Origin: Pleodorina starrii
Lineage: Eukaryota > Chlorophyta > Chlorophyceae > Chlamydomonadales > Volvocaceae
Reading direction: 5' to 3'
Length of the DNA stretch: 64,000 nt
Assembly (NCBI GenBank): GCA_030267565.1
Contig: BRXU01000010.1
Span: forward strand, 1,732,501-1,796,500
The translations under genes and the position numbers were made by a program. The number at the start of each line of letters is the position of its first letter. Position 1 is the first letter of the stretch. This document shows, piece after piece, positions 1-11,896 of the stretch. The notes under the pieces were generated by a model. It saw only the letters and a program-made list of their open reading frames with translations, did no database searches and was not told the DNA's origin.

Positions 1-358
1 TGACCCAGGGGGGCCAGAGGCTCCGGCGATGCTATCGACCCTCTCGCCTGGCATGCACGACAGCCACATCTCAGTGAAGGGTGAGGACGGAGGGGAGCTG
101 AAACTCGCTCTGCGACGCTCTCTCCCGCGCCGCAAGGCCACCGGCATCTGCTCCCTCCCACCGACCTGCTCCCGCGGACCGCGCACTTCTCCCCTCCCCT
201 CCCCTCCCCTCCTCTCGCCTCCCCCTTCCCGTGCCTGCACCTCCCCGCCCCCGGCTCCGGCCTATACGTGGATAACCCCCCCGCCTGCGCTCCAAATCCC
301 CTCCCCTCCCCTGCCCCCTCCCCTGCCCCCTCCCCTGCCCCCTCCCCTGCCTGCTCAC

Positions 359-509
359 CACCATGGCCTCCCCCAACACATAGTGCACCGCATTGGGTGC
401 ACAGCTGTGGTTCATCCAGGCGTGCTCCACCCACAGCCCCGTGTGGCCGGGGCGGTGCAGCCAGCGGCCCCCCTCGCCCCCCGACCGGCCGCCAAGTCCT
501 GGATCACCG

Positions 510-544
<35 letters not shown>

Positions 545-2146
545 GACGTCAGCTCCCGCACCGGTCCCCGCCGCCTCGTCCTCCTCCACCGCCGCTGCCT
601 GCGGCTCCCTCAACTCTGAAGCCTCCGCCACAGCCGCCACGTCCACCTGCCCCGCCGCCAGCCGAAGGAACTGCAGCGCCGGCAGAGCCGCCACGTCCAC
701 CGCCACGTCGCCGCTGACGCCGCCGTCTGCGGGGATGGGGAGGCTGCCCGTGGTCGTGGTCGTGGTCGCGGCGGCAATGTGAGCCGCCGCCGCCGCCGCG
801 TCCGTCGTCGGCGGCGTTGTCGCTGCCCGGGTCGTGGCTGCGGCGGCCCCGGCTAGTCGCGGTTGCAGTCGCGGTCGCAGCGGTGCCATTGCCATTGCCA
901 TTGCGGGGTCCATCGAGGGGTCGGAGAAGCAGTTGAGCAGCAGCAGCCGCATCACCCACTCCGGGTCGAGCGCCGGACCGCCGCCGCCGCCGCCACCGCC
1001 GTCACCGTCGCCACCGGCTATGTCACAAGTGGTGGCAGCAGCGGCCGCGGCGCCGACCACAGCGCTCGACCCGCCAGTGTCCCGCTCCCGCTCCCGGTCC
1101 CGCAAGCCCAGATCGGGATTCGCAGTCCCTCCCTGGAGCGGTGACGGTGGCGGCTGCTGGGCATCCAGGCGCTGCAGAGTGTCGTACAGGTCGGCTGTAG
1201 CAGGGCCGAAGAAAGGTCGTACACAAGGGAGGTGGGTGTCAAGCGGTTGGGTTGGGTTTGTCGGCGGGCGAGTCCAGGGAGGGCTTCGGCTTCGGCTCCG
1301 GACCATCCAACGGGCGGACGCACACCGGTGGCCAGGCCGCACTGCCGTACAGCGTCCCTCCCTCCCTCCCTCCCTCCCTCCCTCCCTCCCTCCCTCCCTC
1401 CCTCCTCCTCACCCAGGTCCAGATCAGGACAGCGCTCCAGACTGGCGGCGGATCCATCGTACGACAGGCTCAGCAGCAGCCGCTGCGACGGCGACAGCGG
1501 CCCCAGGCAGATGGCGGCCGCCAGCGCCTCCACCGAGGGAGCCGCATCGCCCTCCCCATCACCCTCCCCTCCAGCAGCACCTTTCCCTCCAGCCTGCTTG
1601 CTGCCCTGGCCCTGACCCTGACCCTGGCCCTCGCCATCGAACAACACGGCAGTCGGCAGCACCACCAGCAGCAGCTCCCCCGGCCTCAGGTCCCGCAGGG
1701 CCACCAGCCCGCGGCCCTTTCCTGAAGAGGAGGGAAAGGACACGGGAGGAACGTGGAGGGAGGGAAGGGGATGGGACTGGCTGTGCGTGCGTGAGCGTGC
1801 TGTGATGCAGTGGTAGGGTGCGACGCAAGCTGGCTTCACCAAAATGTGCTGGGCAGTCGGGCCGGCAGGAAAGGTTGCCAGCCAACTTAACCCGTTTACC
1901 GTGAATGGGCCGCAGCGCCACCGGGCCGTAGTAGCGGGGCAAGGAGCGGGTGCGCTGCGAAGGCGCCGCCAGAGGGGAAGGCTTGGCTGGACGGCCGAGG
2001 TCGCGGTGGCGGACCTTGCGGAGGTCCGACGCACCGTGCCGCACCCAGGCGGTTCCGGAGCAACGGTGGTGCCGTCGACATCCCGCAGCCGGCATCAGCG
2101 GCAACAGGGCGGCGCGCGGAGTTCCGACCGGTGCCCGGCCCAGCAT
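359..2146 (-). CDS. SET-domain protein (putative protein-lysine methyltransferase), 3' end beyond the window
   Basis: Three exons are seen, read right to left: 2146-1840, 1721-1413 and 1194-359. Each intron begins GT and ends AG, and the phases join correctly (phase 1, phase 1, then phase 0 at 359). Exon 1 (about 102 residues, Arg/Ala/Ser/Pro-rich, possibly an organelle-targeting stretch) starts at the first ATG in frame and is the least certain part. Exon 2 opens with the SET N-terminal strand KGRGLVALRDLRPGE (about residue 103). Exon 3 ends with the SET signature NHSCAPN at about 467-473. The two halves are separated by a long low-complexity stretch (Gly, Ala, Thr runs, alternating Met-Ala, a 10-Gln run). 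SET proteins transfer methyl groups from S-adenosylmethionine to lysine; the split arrangement suggests a SMYD-like or plant-type SET protein, but the substrate is unknown. The remaining SET-C and post-SET part must lie in bases 1-358 or beyond the edge; several AG acceptors exist there and I cannot choose between them. Confidence 0.8.
511..540. repeat. (GCT)10 trinucleotide repeat, encodes poly-Gln in the SET gene
   Basis: Ten perfect GCT units on the plus strand read as CAG on the coding minus strand, giving ten glutamines in exon 3 of the SET gene. Such runs are common in chlamydomonadalean proteins and are likely length-polymorphic. Confidence 0.95.
1355..1404. repeat. (TCCC)n tetranucleotide repeat in a SET-gene intron
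   Basis: About twelve tandem TCCC units lie just inside the intron between exons 2 and 3 of the SET gene. On the transcribed minus strand this is (GGGA)n, which could form a G-quadruplex in the pre-mRNA next to the 5' splice site at 1412-1411. A second C-rich tract (CCCCTCCC/CCCCTGCC) at about 296-350 occupies the start of the following intron. Confidence 0.9.
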
Positions 2147-2552
2147 GTCCGTTGGCTCCGAAGTCAAACCAACAAAATTGTGAAACCTAACACGAATTTC
2201 CGTAACTGCGCCATTTCGCTACTCCTACATCCGTCATGTCGGCTATTTTACGCTGATCTTTCATTCTGGGACTGCAATCGTGCATACATTTATTAGCGAA
2301 CCTTTCAAATTTCAGTTCCGCAGTTTAACATGAGAAGTCGGTGAAGGTCAGAGCAGTCTGCTCTGGTGAAGGCCTAGATTGGTCGTATAAGGGTACATCA
2401 CGCTGACCGCAAAGCGCAAACAACCCTCTCCAACGTCAGCCTTCCGCAGTCCCTTCCGAGATTTCCAGCTAAATATATCGCTGAAGGATAAGATTTGGAG
2501 GGCTAAAATTCTTCATCGGATAATATACAGCCCCATTTTGCACTAAGATAGC
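2147..2552. promoter_or_regulatory. Divergent intergenic region between SET and MYND genes
   Basis: About 400 bp separate the divergent start codons. Much of it (from about 2170) is clearly AT-richer than the surrounding DNA, as expected for a shared promoter. A TATA-like stretch TAAATATAT at 2470-2478 lies about 80 bp upstream of the plus-strand ATG at 2553. Promoter function is inferred from position and composition only. Confidence 0.5.
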
Positions 2553-5500
2553 ATGCGACAGGAGCTTCAGCGCCTCCTTCGCGCCATAGGGCACACCACT
2601 GCCTCTTGGAGCAACCCGTTGCCTGGCTCAGACGGGGCTGTGGACCCAAGCCTGTTATCTGACTTATCATGTTTCAGGGTGGCTTTGCAGACGATAGTCG
2701 AGGGGAAATCCGGCGGGTTGCCCACAGCTCTTCCTCCAGCCTTCAAGACCCGCAGCGTCACCCAAGGGATAGTGTACAACGCGATGACTATCGCTCAAGA
2801 ACTGCTGGATGCCGATGCTATCGCCGTGGCCTGTGAGGTGTTGCAGTTGGCCGCCCGGCGCAGCACTGATCTGGAACCCATAGCCAGAGCCGCAGCCGTG
2901 AAGAGCGCTTTTGTCATGATCAATACTGCCGCTGGGGCTGCTCAACATCTGCAAGCGGGCCTGGAGAACGGGCTTCTCTCAAAGGCCTCCAAGCACCCGA
3001 AAAGCAGGTCCAAGAACCAACCGCCGTCGCCCAACGGCCCTGCTCGCAGCCCCAGCACGACAGGCAGCAGCGACAACAGCAACGCCACGTCCTGCGCCGA
3101 GGCGCTTCTCGAAGCGCTGCTGCTCCGGCTGTGCACAGCGGCAGTCATGGAGCCGGCGGCAGCTCTGCTGTCCGCCGCGCATCATGAGGCGTTGGCTGCC
3201 GCAAAGACGTTGCCTATTGCCGACTCGATTGCCACGGCGACCGGGGGCGATGCTGCAGCAGCAGCTGGGGCAACAGCCAGCGGCAGCATCTCGGATCTCG
3301 TGGACCTCCTCTACGCCGTGGCGCCGTTGCTGTATGGGGTCGCTGCTGTTATCACCGACCAGTCCGAACGGCACGGCCTACCGCGGATGATGTCGCTGGC
3401 CACCGCCCTGGTCAAGTCACTAGAGGCTTCCCAGCTGCTGGAGACGGCCTGCGCGTCGCTGCTGCTGGCGGTGCCGGTGCCACGGCCAGGCACACCGGTG
3501 GAGGAACTGGAAGACCTCACCGTCCAACTGACCCGCGCGACCTCCTGCCTAGCGAACAGCATTTCCAACCTGGCGTTCTTAGCAGGCCGCGGGGCTGTTG
3601 AGGACGGTGACAGCACCACACAGGGGGGCGCGGGACGATCAGCCGTGACACGGCAGCAGCGGCAGCAGTGCCTGCAGCTGCGCATCCGCACCCATGCTCT
3701 CCTGTCACAGCCCGCCGCATCGCGGCTGCAGCGGGTGCTGTTGGCGCGCTTCTGCCTCAATGCAGGAGTGCAGCCACCGCAGCGCGGCTCCACGGGTGCC
3801 TCCTGGGCTGCCGGCGGTTGCGGCTGGCCGCTGATGGACGGCATGCGGCTGGATCACCGGCTGTGCGACCATTGCTTCGTCACCGACGAACGCTTCGCCG
3901 GCTATGCCAGGGTGCCGGCCCTGCTGACCCTCGCCTGGCCCGCTGTCTCATTGTGGATCCTGGGAAGGCACTTGGGGCCCCGCGCGACCGCCCAGCTGCC
4001 GCCCGATGTGGACGAGCTGCTGGCTCGCGTGGCCGAGGGAGTGGTGCGCATCTGCAGGGGCCAGGGGGAGGCAGACATGCGCAACGAGCCCGTCGACATC
4101 AACTGCTTCACGACGCTGATTGCAGCTGTTCAGTCATGTGTGTTACAGGTGGACCTTCCCGGGAGCCACGGGGCAGGCGGAGGTGGAGGAGTGCTTCCGG
4201 GGCTTCGACCACCCGCAGCGGCGGCGGCAGCGGCCGGCTGCTCGCCTGCAGCCCTGGAGTCGATGGCGTGGGTGATGGCGGCGCGGCTGCAGCTGGCTGC
4301 AGCGGTTGAGGAGAGCCATCGTTCCAAAGCCAGGGCACAGCAACAGGCCGCTGGCACCAGCACCGGCACCAGCCAGGCGTCGGTGCTTCCCCGGGCTGAG
4401 GACCTGGACATACCGGTCGGCCACTGGCTGCTCCCCCTGGCGAGCCTGTCAATGCACCTGGCGAGGCAACTGCCAAAGCGTAAGTCGGTCAGCGGGGTGA
4501 TCTGATCCTGCTGGGTGCTGGCCGAGTGCAGTGTTTAGCGTTTGTCTGTTGCGTGGACGGGGCATCATCCCACGCCAACCCCAGCCGCCTACGGTACCTT
4601 ACGAGCTCTGTAGTATCATTACACTAGGAGGCTTTGGAGGCATTGCGCCCAACGTGACATATTCTCACAAACATACTCGTCCGCACCGTAGTGCTTTGTG
4701 GACTCCGTGGACCCCTGGTCGGTCGGGGCCCTACCTCTGACAGGCAATCGTGGCCTTTCCTGCCGTACCATTCGTACCATCCGTACCTCACCTCACCTCA
4801 CCTTACCTGTCACCTCACCTCACCTCACCTCGCAGACTGGGACACCCTGAGCGCTGCAGAACAGGCGGACGCGGTTCGGAGGATGGCCCGCGCCGAGCTG
4901 CTCGCCTCGCTGGACCACACACTGCGCCTCTTCGCCACCTATGGTGAGCCCCTGGTGCTGTACGAGTGCGCATTGGCGGCAGCGCAGTTGGTAACGGGCA
5001 AGGCCGGGGCAGAGCTGCTCCGACAGCAGCACATGGCAGCAGCTGGAGGTGCAGCTCGTGGGCATGCAGCGAGCGACAGGGGTAACGGCGGCGTGGGCGA
5101 TGGTGGCGGGGCACGGGATGCGGGCAGCAGTGGCAGCACGTCCGCAGACCCGCAGCAGAACGTGGAGGCGGAGGCGGAGGCGGGGGCAGCGCTGCGCCGC
5201 AGCTTGGGCCTGTTCGTGACGGTGTCCAAGTTGGCGGGCCGCACGGCGGTGCAGCTGCACGAGGCCACTGACCTCGCGGAGCTGGGCGGCTTTGTGCTGC
5301 ACAGCGGCAGCAGCGCGGCCTTAGCCCTCTCAGTCCTGCGCAACACGGCCTGCGACATCGTGAACGTGCTTACTTCGCTGTGCAGTTCGGTGGGGCCCGT
5401 CGGACTGATGCCAGGCATGCATGCGCTGTCGGCTCAGCCGGACGTTGCGGCGGTGGGTGAGCTGTGTGCGCGGGCGGCGGTGACGGCGGCGGGTGCGCTG

Positions 5501-6958
5501 GTGGACAGTGTGGAGCGCGAGCAGCGGGCCGTGTGGTGGCCGAGGGACGCGTCCATGTTCAGTCGGCAAGACACCGACCGGGAGCTCAGCGTCATGGCGA
5601 ACCGTACCCGCTCCATGCTGGCCATGGCGCCTGCCTGCCTGACCGCCGTCGCCGCCAGCCAGTTGCCCGCCCCCATGATCCTGGCGCTGCAGCCCCTGGA
5701 GCTGCTCTACAAGGGCGGCTGCCTGGTGGCGGACTTGGTGCAGTTGACAGAATCGAGGAACGAGAGCCTGGGCCCGGGCGTGGGGTGGCCACCCGGGCTG
5801 CTGGGTGGTTGGACCACAGCCGGCCAGGCAGCAGAGGGAGGGCAGCTGGGGCGCCTGTCACGCCTGTTGCCGCAGCACATGGGCCAGATGGATTTGCACT
5901 ACGCAACGATTCACTGCACTGCTGCGGTGCTGGCGCTGGCGGGCCGCGAGGACACGTCCGCCCACGTGCATGCAGGGCTGCTGCTGCGGAGGGGGGCCGC
6001 GGGAAGCAGCAGCGGCGCTGCTGCCCACGATGCTGGCGCATGCAGCGTTGGCGCTACCGATACTGCTGCAGGCGCAAGCAGTAGCGGTGGAGTCAGCCCG
6101 GCTGCCGGCACAGCACCGAGCACACAGGGGGCCGGGCGAGCCGGGACGGCCGGGAGCAAGCGGGACAGAAGCAACCGCAGCAGCAAACCTCTCAGGGCGG
6201 AGACTGGTGGCGAGGTCAAGCCCGGAAGCACGGACGCCGAGACAGGGCCGCTGCAATGGTGGCGCCGGTTCATGCCATCTGCCTCTACGGAGCAGAGGCC
6301 CCCGGGCACCTCGGGCGGGGAACCCGCGGTCCCGCTGGGGCCGCTGGGGCACACGGTGGAATTTTTGGCGAGCACCGTGCAGGGCTGCGCAGAGAGCCTT
6401 AGCCTGCCATTCGGGGGGCTGCACCTGCGGGAGCTGCTGGACGCGGCGGCGAGCGGTGGTGGTGGTGGTGATGGTGGTGGTGGTGAGGCCGAGGGCGGCT
6501 GTGAGGCCATGCGGCGGTGCGCGCAGAGCTGCCTGCAGGAGCAGGGGGGGATGTACGGCACGGTTCACCTAGCCATGTCACCGATGACGGGCGATTGGGT
6601 GCGGGACAAGCTGGGGCCACACCGGACGATACTGCTGGCGATGAAGGCCGCTGGGGTGCAGGAGCCGCACGGGTTGCCGGGCGTCCCTCAGCTGCCGCCT
6701 CAGGAGGAGCATCCCCAGCAGGAGCAGGAGCAGGAGCAGCAGGCGCCCCCGCCCCCACAATCCGCACGCCAGGCGCTCCAAGCCCTGCCCCGCATGTGCG
6801 CCAACCCGATGTGTGGCGACTTCAGCGGGCCGTGCGAGGCGGTGCTGATGCTGAAGCGGTGTGCCGGCTGCGGGGTGGTGCAGTACTGCAGCAAGCAGTG
6901 CCAGCACCAGGACTGGGCCCTGCAGCACAAGCACACGTGCAAGCTACTGCGGGGATGA
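2553..6958 (+). CDS. Large MYND-type zinc-finger protein
   Basis: Two exons, 2553-4479 and 4836-6958, flank an intron with a consensus GTAAGT donor and a CGCAG acceptor. The phases agree (1 nt + 2 nt) and give a protein of about 1,349 residues. The body is Ala/Leu-rich and probably helical, with linkers rich in Ser, Gly and Gln. The last 53 residues form a MYND finger: Cys at about 1297, 1302, 1318, 1321, 1327, 1331, His 1340 and Cys 1344, with the typical core CAGCGVVQYCSKQCQ. MYND fingers bind two zinc ions and usually mediate protein-protein contacts. The C-x4-C first pair and very long helical N-terminal region match a family I recall as expanded in Chlamydomonas. There is no SET domain in this protein, and no catalytic function is visible. 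The start is the first ATG, soon after a TATA-like element. No TGTAA signal was found in the first 300 bp after the stop. Confidence 0.85.
4780..4832. repeat. CACCT-type repeats in the MYND-gene intron
   Basis: Imperfect CACCT/CCTCA pentamers run up to the 3' splice site of the only recognised intron (4480-4835) of the MYND gene and may serve as its pyrimidine tract. Confidence 0.7.
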
Positions 6959-7538
6959 CGACCAGTGATGCGCACCGGTGAGGTGTGATGCGGAGTGATG
7001 TGGGGCGGCGGGTGGTGGGCGGTGGGTAGGGGCGAGGAGAGATGAGGTGCCAGCAGGCGCGCAAACTGTGAATGGCAAACTGGGAAACGAGGGAAGGCGC
7101 CCCCGAGGTGTGGGGCTTGAGGGCGTGAGGGGTCAGGGAACGTTGCCATGCGAACTGCTCCTGCGTCTGCACCAGGCACGGGTGGGGATCCACAAGCAAC
7201 GGGCATGGAGGCACGGCACCGCAATGTCGCCGCAAATCGTTGTGTCGGAGTGTGTTTTTCTTGGAGCTGGAACCAATTCCGTGGTCTCGGCGCCCGTGGT
7301 CTCGGCGCCAGTGATGCTGACCAATCTGGTGGCAGCCAGGAGCGACACGATACCCGAGGAAGCCGCAGGCCTTTTACAGAGCGTGGGCTGTTGGTTGGTT
7401 GTGACCCCCTTCCCCCCGTGTTGGGACCTTCCTTGCAGGCCGCTCATGACGCGGTGGCCGCCGATCCGATCCGATTTCTGTCCCCATGGCTGGTGCTGCT
7501 CATGTTTGGTGTTTCTCGCGGTAAGCACAGGTCACTGT
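6959..7538. other. Intergenic, no gene recognised
   Basis: The 3' flank of the MYND gene. Short open frames exist in several phases but none shows a recognisable domain or convincing splice structure. A short doubled phrase (gtctcggcgcc..) occurs near 7280-7310. Confidence 0.5.
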
Positions 7539-7695
7539 GATGGGGGTTGCTTAGCCAGCCCGAGCGGAGGCGGCTGCTTGTAGAGCGAGCTCGGGCACTG
7601 CTGACGGCATCCGATTTGCCGGCTGCGGCTGCAGCTCTGGCAATGTGGCGGCTGTGGTCGTATGCATGCAGGGTGTGGTGAAGAGGAGATGCGTC
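7539..7695 (+). repeat. Dispersed ~157-bp repeat, copy A
   Basis: This stretch matches 19764-19921 in inverted orientation. By eye the identity is roughly 85%, with almost no indels. Read on the minus strand both copies keep a peptide with conserved blocks (HAYDHS, HIARA, AAAGKS, SSARAR, TSSRLRS), so it may be a piece of a transposon or a duplicated exon. Its left edge contains GATGGGGG, the complement of the octamer satellite core (see copy B). Identity of the parent element is unknown. Confidence 0.75.
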
Positions 7696-8315
7696 TAGAA
7701 GGGCGATGACGTGTGTTACAGCGGAGTAAAGGTTTACACCTGTGGTTGTCGGGTTTGGGGGTAGCGGTATGGTGTGGTGTTTGGAGTGTACCGGTATGCA
7801 CGCATTCAAGGGGGTGACAGCAGTGCAGGCACGCACGGTGATGGAGCTGCACCGCACCCCACCGCACCGCACCACAGCAACGGACCGTAGCGAAGGGCGA
7901 TTGCCCCCCCTCCACACACACACACACGGCGGCTGTCCCCCAGCAGCCTCACGGAAGGAAGGGGCGGTGATAGTGCTGAGGCGAGAGAGGGCTCCACGGT
8001 CCTGTCTGCGGACCGGTCGCCAGGACCGCGCGGGTGGGGAGGCTGTGGGGGCTGTGCAGCTGCAGTTTTTGCGAAGATTCAAGGGTGAGTAGTTTCGTGA
8101 GGGCAGCGGCAGCGGCATGTAGGATGTGGCAATTGGTGTCTTAGGGTTGAAAACATGCGCCAGGTGCGGGGTGTGCTGCGCTCAACTTGGCACGGTACGT
8201 ACATTGCGTCCCGGAGTGTCGGATCCTCACATGTTTGTGCTTTTGGGTTCTCCCTCCCCAAATGCGGTTTGTGGCGCAAGGGGAGGCAAGCCTATTTTCT
8301 GCGGGAGACCTTTGA
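7696..8315. other. Intergenic, no gene recognised
   Basis: Contains a (CA)n run at about 7914-7927. Open frames at 8126-8337 could be upstream remnants of the LINE fragment that follows, but no motif supports it. Confidence 0.4.
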
Positions 8316-9089
8316 CGGGGAGTGGTTAGCTCTATAGAGTCTAGCGGTACGGGTGGCTTAGTACGGCAGTTGTACAGCGTGTCCGCAGAGCTCCGAGGTT
8401 GGAAATCGTGGTTGGAAACAGATCATTCAGCCACGCACGAATATTTTTGGGCGGGTAAGGTGCTCCGGATTTTCGAGACTCTCGGATTTGACTACAGGCA
8501 ACATGTACCCGTGGGTCTTAACAATGAAGAGAAGGCAAAGGCGATCTTGGGCCTGGAGATCCCGTTTGACAATTTACTGGCCGAGTTCAGACGTCGCCTT
8601 TTGTTGGATTGGAGCTCGGGTAGCCTCGATAGGGACCCGCGGAATTTTCCAGAGTATGAGGAAGGGGGTGTGGGACGGGGAGCACCCGGGGTTACCGCGT
8701 GTCGGTACCTGAAATGGATGGGTGTGGCGTACTCGTACTCGGACCACAAGCGAACATTGGATCACTTGAGGGTGTGTATGCCGAGAAAGCACCACACGGC
8801 CCTGATGCGTTTTCGGCTGGGACGTTGGGACTTGGATGTGTCAAGGTTTGCACGGGGACCGGGTCGGAAACCGCGCGCGGAGAGGATATGTCGGGTGTGC
8901 CACGGCGGGTCGGTAGAAGACGAGTTGCACGTATTGATGGAATGTCCGGGCTATACGCCATTACGAGAGGCAATAGGCTTCCCTATGGGTAGTAGCATGG
9001 TGGATGTGATGGGGACCTTTGACCCGGCGAAACTGGGTAGTCTCTTATCCCAGATTCAGAAAGCGCGTACCGAGCTGCTTGGTAGCTAA
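8316..9089 (+). pseudogene. 3' fragment of a non-LTR retrotransposon ORF2 (C-terminal zinc knuckle)
   Basis: A frame opens after a stop at 8313 and has no ATG near its beginning, then runs about 257 codons. Near its end is RICRVCHGG...EDELHVLMECPGY, a CxxC...H...C knuckle of the type found at the C-terminus of many LINE reverse transcriptases (zf-RVT-like). No RT catalytic motif is present, so this is a 5'-truncated copy. Codon use is AT-richer than in the neighbouring genes, and the protein is unlike the LINE at 45027-51728, so it is a different family. A TGTAA motif at about 9179-9183 may be its polyadenylation signal. Confidence 0.65.
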
Positions 9090-11810
9090 CCATACGGCTT
9101 ATGTTGTCTTAAAGTGCGCCCCTTGACGGATAGCCGTTGTGGGGGGACGCATGTTACCAGCCATTTTGGCTCGTACACATGTAATGCCTCATGCCTCAAG
9201 CTCCGAGTTAATGTTTGTTTTCTCGTCTTTTTCCGTTGTTTAGCGGTTTAGCTGTATTCGTTGCGGCCTTTTCTTTAATAGCGGGCAGTCGGCCTCGTTG
9301 TTTTCTCGCGCTAGTCCGCGGTTTCGTTGCCCGCCCGCCCTCCCCTGGTTCTCGTCGCGCTCGCGCCTGGGCTGCGCGGTCGCGCGGGCGCTCGCGTGTC
9401 TGGGTGTGTGTGTGTGTGTGCCGTGTGCGTCTGTCCTTGGGTCGGTGCACCTTCGGGTTTAGGCCGGTCCCATGGCGGGGGAGGTTTTGCCTTGACTCTG
9501 GTTCCCTTTTGCCTCCCCCATCGCTAGCTTGGGCACCGTTTCCTTTTTCGCTCGAGGGAATCAGAGGTGGCACACGTGTGGGTTGGTGGGTGTGTTGCCG
9601 TCCAGTTGCGTTGCGGCCGGTCGTTGCTGTTATGTGTTGGGCCGTTTGTTTGCGGGCCGCGGTGCGGGCTGCTGTCTCCCTGCTTGGCCGCAGGCTATTT
9701 AGGGCAGGAGGTAGCTGGGCAGAGCGCTGGCGGCCGCTGGCCGGCACGGAGAGTGGCAAGCGGCGTCACGGTTAGGCGCGCGTCGGCCGGCATGAGTGTT
9801 TCAGCGGCGGTTTCCTTACCCCCTTTTTTCTAGTTGCACGACAGTTGGTAGGGTGCGTGCCCGGGGTTTGTAAACGGGTGTGGGGCGTCTGGCTCTGCCA
9901 TACCGCAGCAGACTCAAAATGTGCTTTTGGTGTCCATGTGGTGCGTGAAAAGAGATACTGCAGCGGAGACGGAGACGGCGTGGTGCGTGTGCTCCGGTCG
10001 GTCGGTCGGTCGCTGTGGTTGGACGGACGGACGGTCGTCGGTCGGAAGCGGTGTGTGCATGTGCACGGGTGAGTCGCGATGCATATGGATGCCGTGCATC
10101 AGGGTGTATCGCGGTCTGCGGCGGCTAGGAGCGGGCGCCAGCGGCGGGCCTACTGCTGCGGCCGCTGCCGCTGCCGAGCCGAGCTCCCCCTCGAGGCGGC
10201 CATCGAGTTGTCGCCCAGGGGTGAGCTGTGAAGGGGCCCTCTGCACATTTCGAGTGCCCCCAACAACACAATCGGTGTATGGTACCGTATCCATGCCACC
10301 GAGCGTTGCTGCTGTGGTCGTGTTGATGCCGTTGTTGTGCGCTTGGGCTGCGGCGGCTGGCCCAGTTGTGTTGATGTCGTTGTTGTGCGCTTGGGCTGCG
10401 GCGGCTGGCCCAGCTGGGGCAGCTCATGAGGTATGACCCAGGGCAGTGGCGGGTGCGGGTGGATCGTACCGGGTGGATTGGCGCCTGTGGTTGGCTTGCA
10501 CGCATACGGTATGTGGGTCAACACGCTGTGAAGCTGCGAGGGTGCGACGGCGGTGGACTTTAGAGCCGGGCCGTTATCGTAGGGCCACGTATGCAGGGCC
10601 GCAGTTGTTGGTTTTTCTCTTGTTGTTGGTGGTGGCTTTGTTGTTGTTGGTGGAAGTTTTGTCGTTGTGGCAGTTGGGCTGCAGATCCGGGTGGAGGCAG
10701 CGGTCCAGTCCATCCAGATGACCGGGTGCTGCTGGTCCTGCAGCGGAAGCGGGCACGGACGCAGCTTCAGTTGGACGGGTCACCGGAATCTCGCAGCCAC
10801 GCGTGAACGGCGCCTACGCCTCCTGCGGTGGGGCAGACGGCATCACACTATACACAGTCATCCTTTGCGTTAACGGGGGCTCCGGTCTACCAGTTCCACT
10901 CTGCGCCCCCGTCACACCTTGCACCTTGCCCGTCCACTCAATCGGCAGTCGTCGCTGAAGCCGACGATGAGCACAGTGGCCAGGTCGTCGTCTCGTCGGT
11001 GCTGGCTAGGGGCCAGTGAGTCTGGGCCGCAGCGCCCGCCCGCGCAGCCGCCGCAGCTGCCCCGCACGCCACCTGTTACGATGGGCCCCATTTTGGCGAA
11101 AGCCCCCGGGGGTAGAGCTGTATGGTATGTTCCTCAGGTGGAGGTTCCTTGCTTCCATGGCGTGCTTGAGAAGGGTTCTGGCTGTCTGCGTAAGCCATTG
11201 ACACCAGTAACATGTGCCCCCCCTCCCCACGACGGACTTCCGTCTAGGGCGCACATAACTCATGTCTGCACGGGCATCTTACCGTACACAGCTTACTACA
11301 GCGCCTGTTAATGGGCACTCTTTCGATGCGCTGCGAGACGCTACCTATGCCCCCAGTAATCTACTGTACAATATAGTTTGCTACGCATTAGGCCTGCAAC
11401 ACTGGCATTGGCAGGAAGAAGCCCGTGCCGTTGTTCCGCGTTTCGTTTCGAAAGATACGGCAGTCACCTGTAGGGCTCTTATCTCCGGCCTCTGACGACA
11501 TCCTGCAAGATATCCTAAGTGGTCGGTGAGATTTTGAGCGCCAGTACCGCCAGTGTAGCGCAGCGTTCGCGATCGGCCTCACTGCAGCGCCTTCGCATCC
11601 AAACTAAACGTTGCATGCTTGCTCTAAGCTTGCTGCCCCCAAATCTGTACTCGCAACTAAGTATGAAGTCGTAAAGCATAACCGACATAATCACGGGCTT
11701 TCTGCTTCATCTCTAGGTCAGATTCCCGGCGTCCTCTGCTCTTACTTCGCTCAAGCTCAGCTTGGAGCAGGAACTTCCTGCGCGCGGCCTCGCGCGCCCC
11801 GGCGCTGCGG
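9090..11810. other. Long intergenic stretch, no gene recognised
   Basis: About 2.7 kb without a supportable gene. It includes GT-rich sequence at 9400-9420, (CGGT)n and (GGAC)n runs at 9995-10033, and two tandem copies of a 48-bp period at 10322-10415. A less GC-rich stretch at about 11280-11720 may hold the promoter and 5' leader of the ALDH-like gene. Part of 9090-9830 may be the 3' UTR of the LINE fragment. Confidence 0.5.
10322..10415. repeat. Tandem duplication, 48-bp period
   Basis: A phrase beginning gttgatg and ending ctggcccag occurs twice in a row, about 48 bp apart, with a single visible difference (gccg/gtcg). Confidence 0.85.
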
Positions 11811-11893
11811 GCAACAGCGGCAACAGCGGAAACGCAGCGGAAAGGCAGCGGAAAGGCAGCGGAAACAGCGGAAACGCAGCGGAAACAGCGGAA
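11811..11893. repeat. CAGCGGAAA-type minisatellite just before the ALDH start codon
   Basis: Imperfect 8-9-bp units (cagcggaaa, gcagcggaaag) repeat directly upstream of the ATG at 11897, within the presumed 5' UTR. The reading frame is open through the repeat but contains no ATG. Confidence 0.8.
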
Positions 11894-11896
11894 GCG

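Noticed and set aside
9208..9775. Overlapping 183- and 186-codon frames on both strands
   Set aside because: Low-complexity sequence open on both strands, with no motif; likely LINE 3' flank or plain intergenic DNA.
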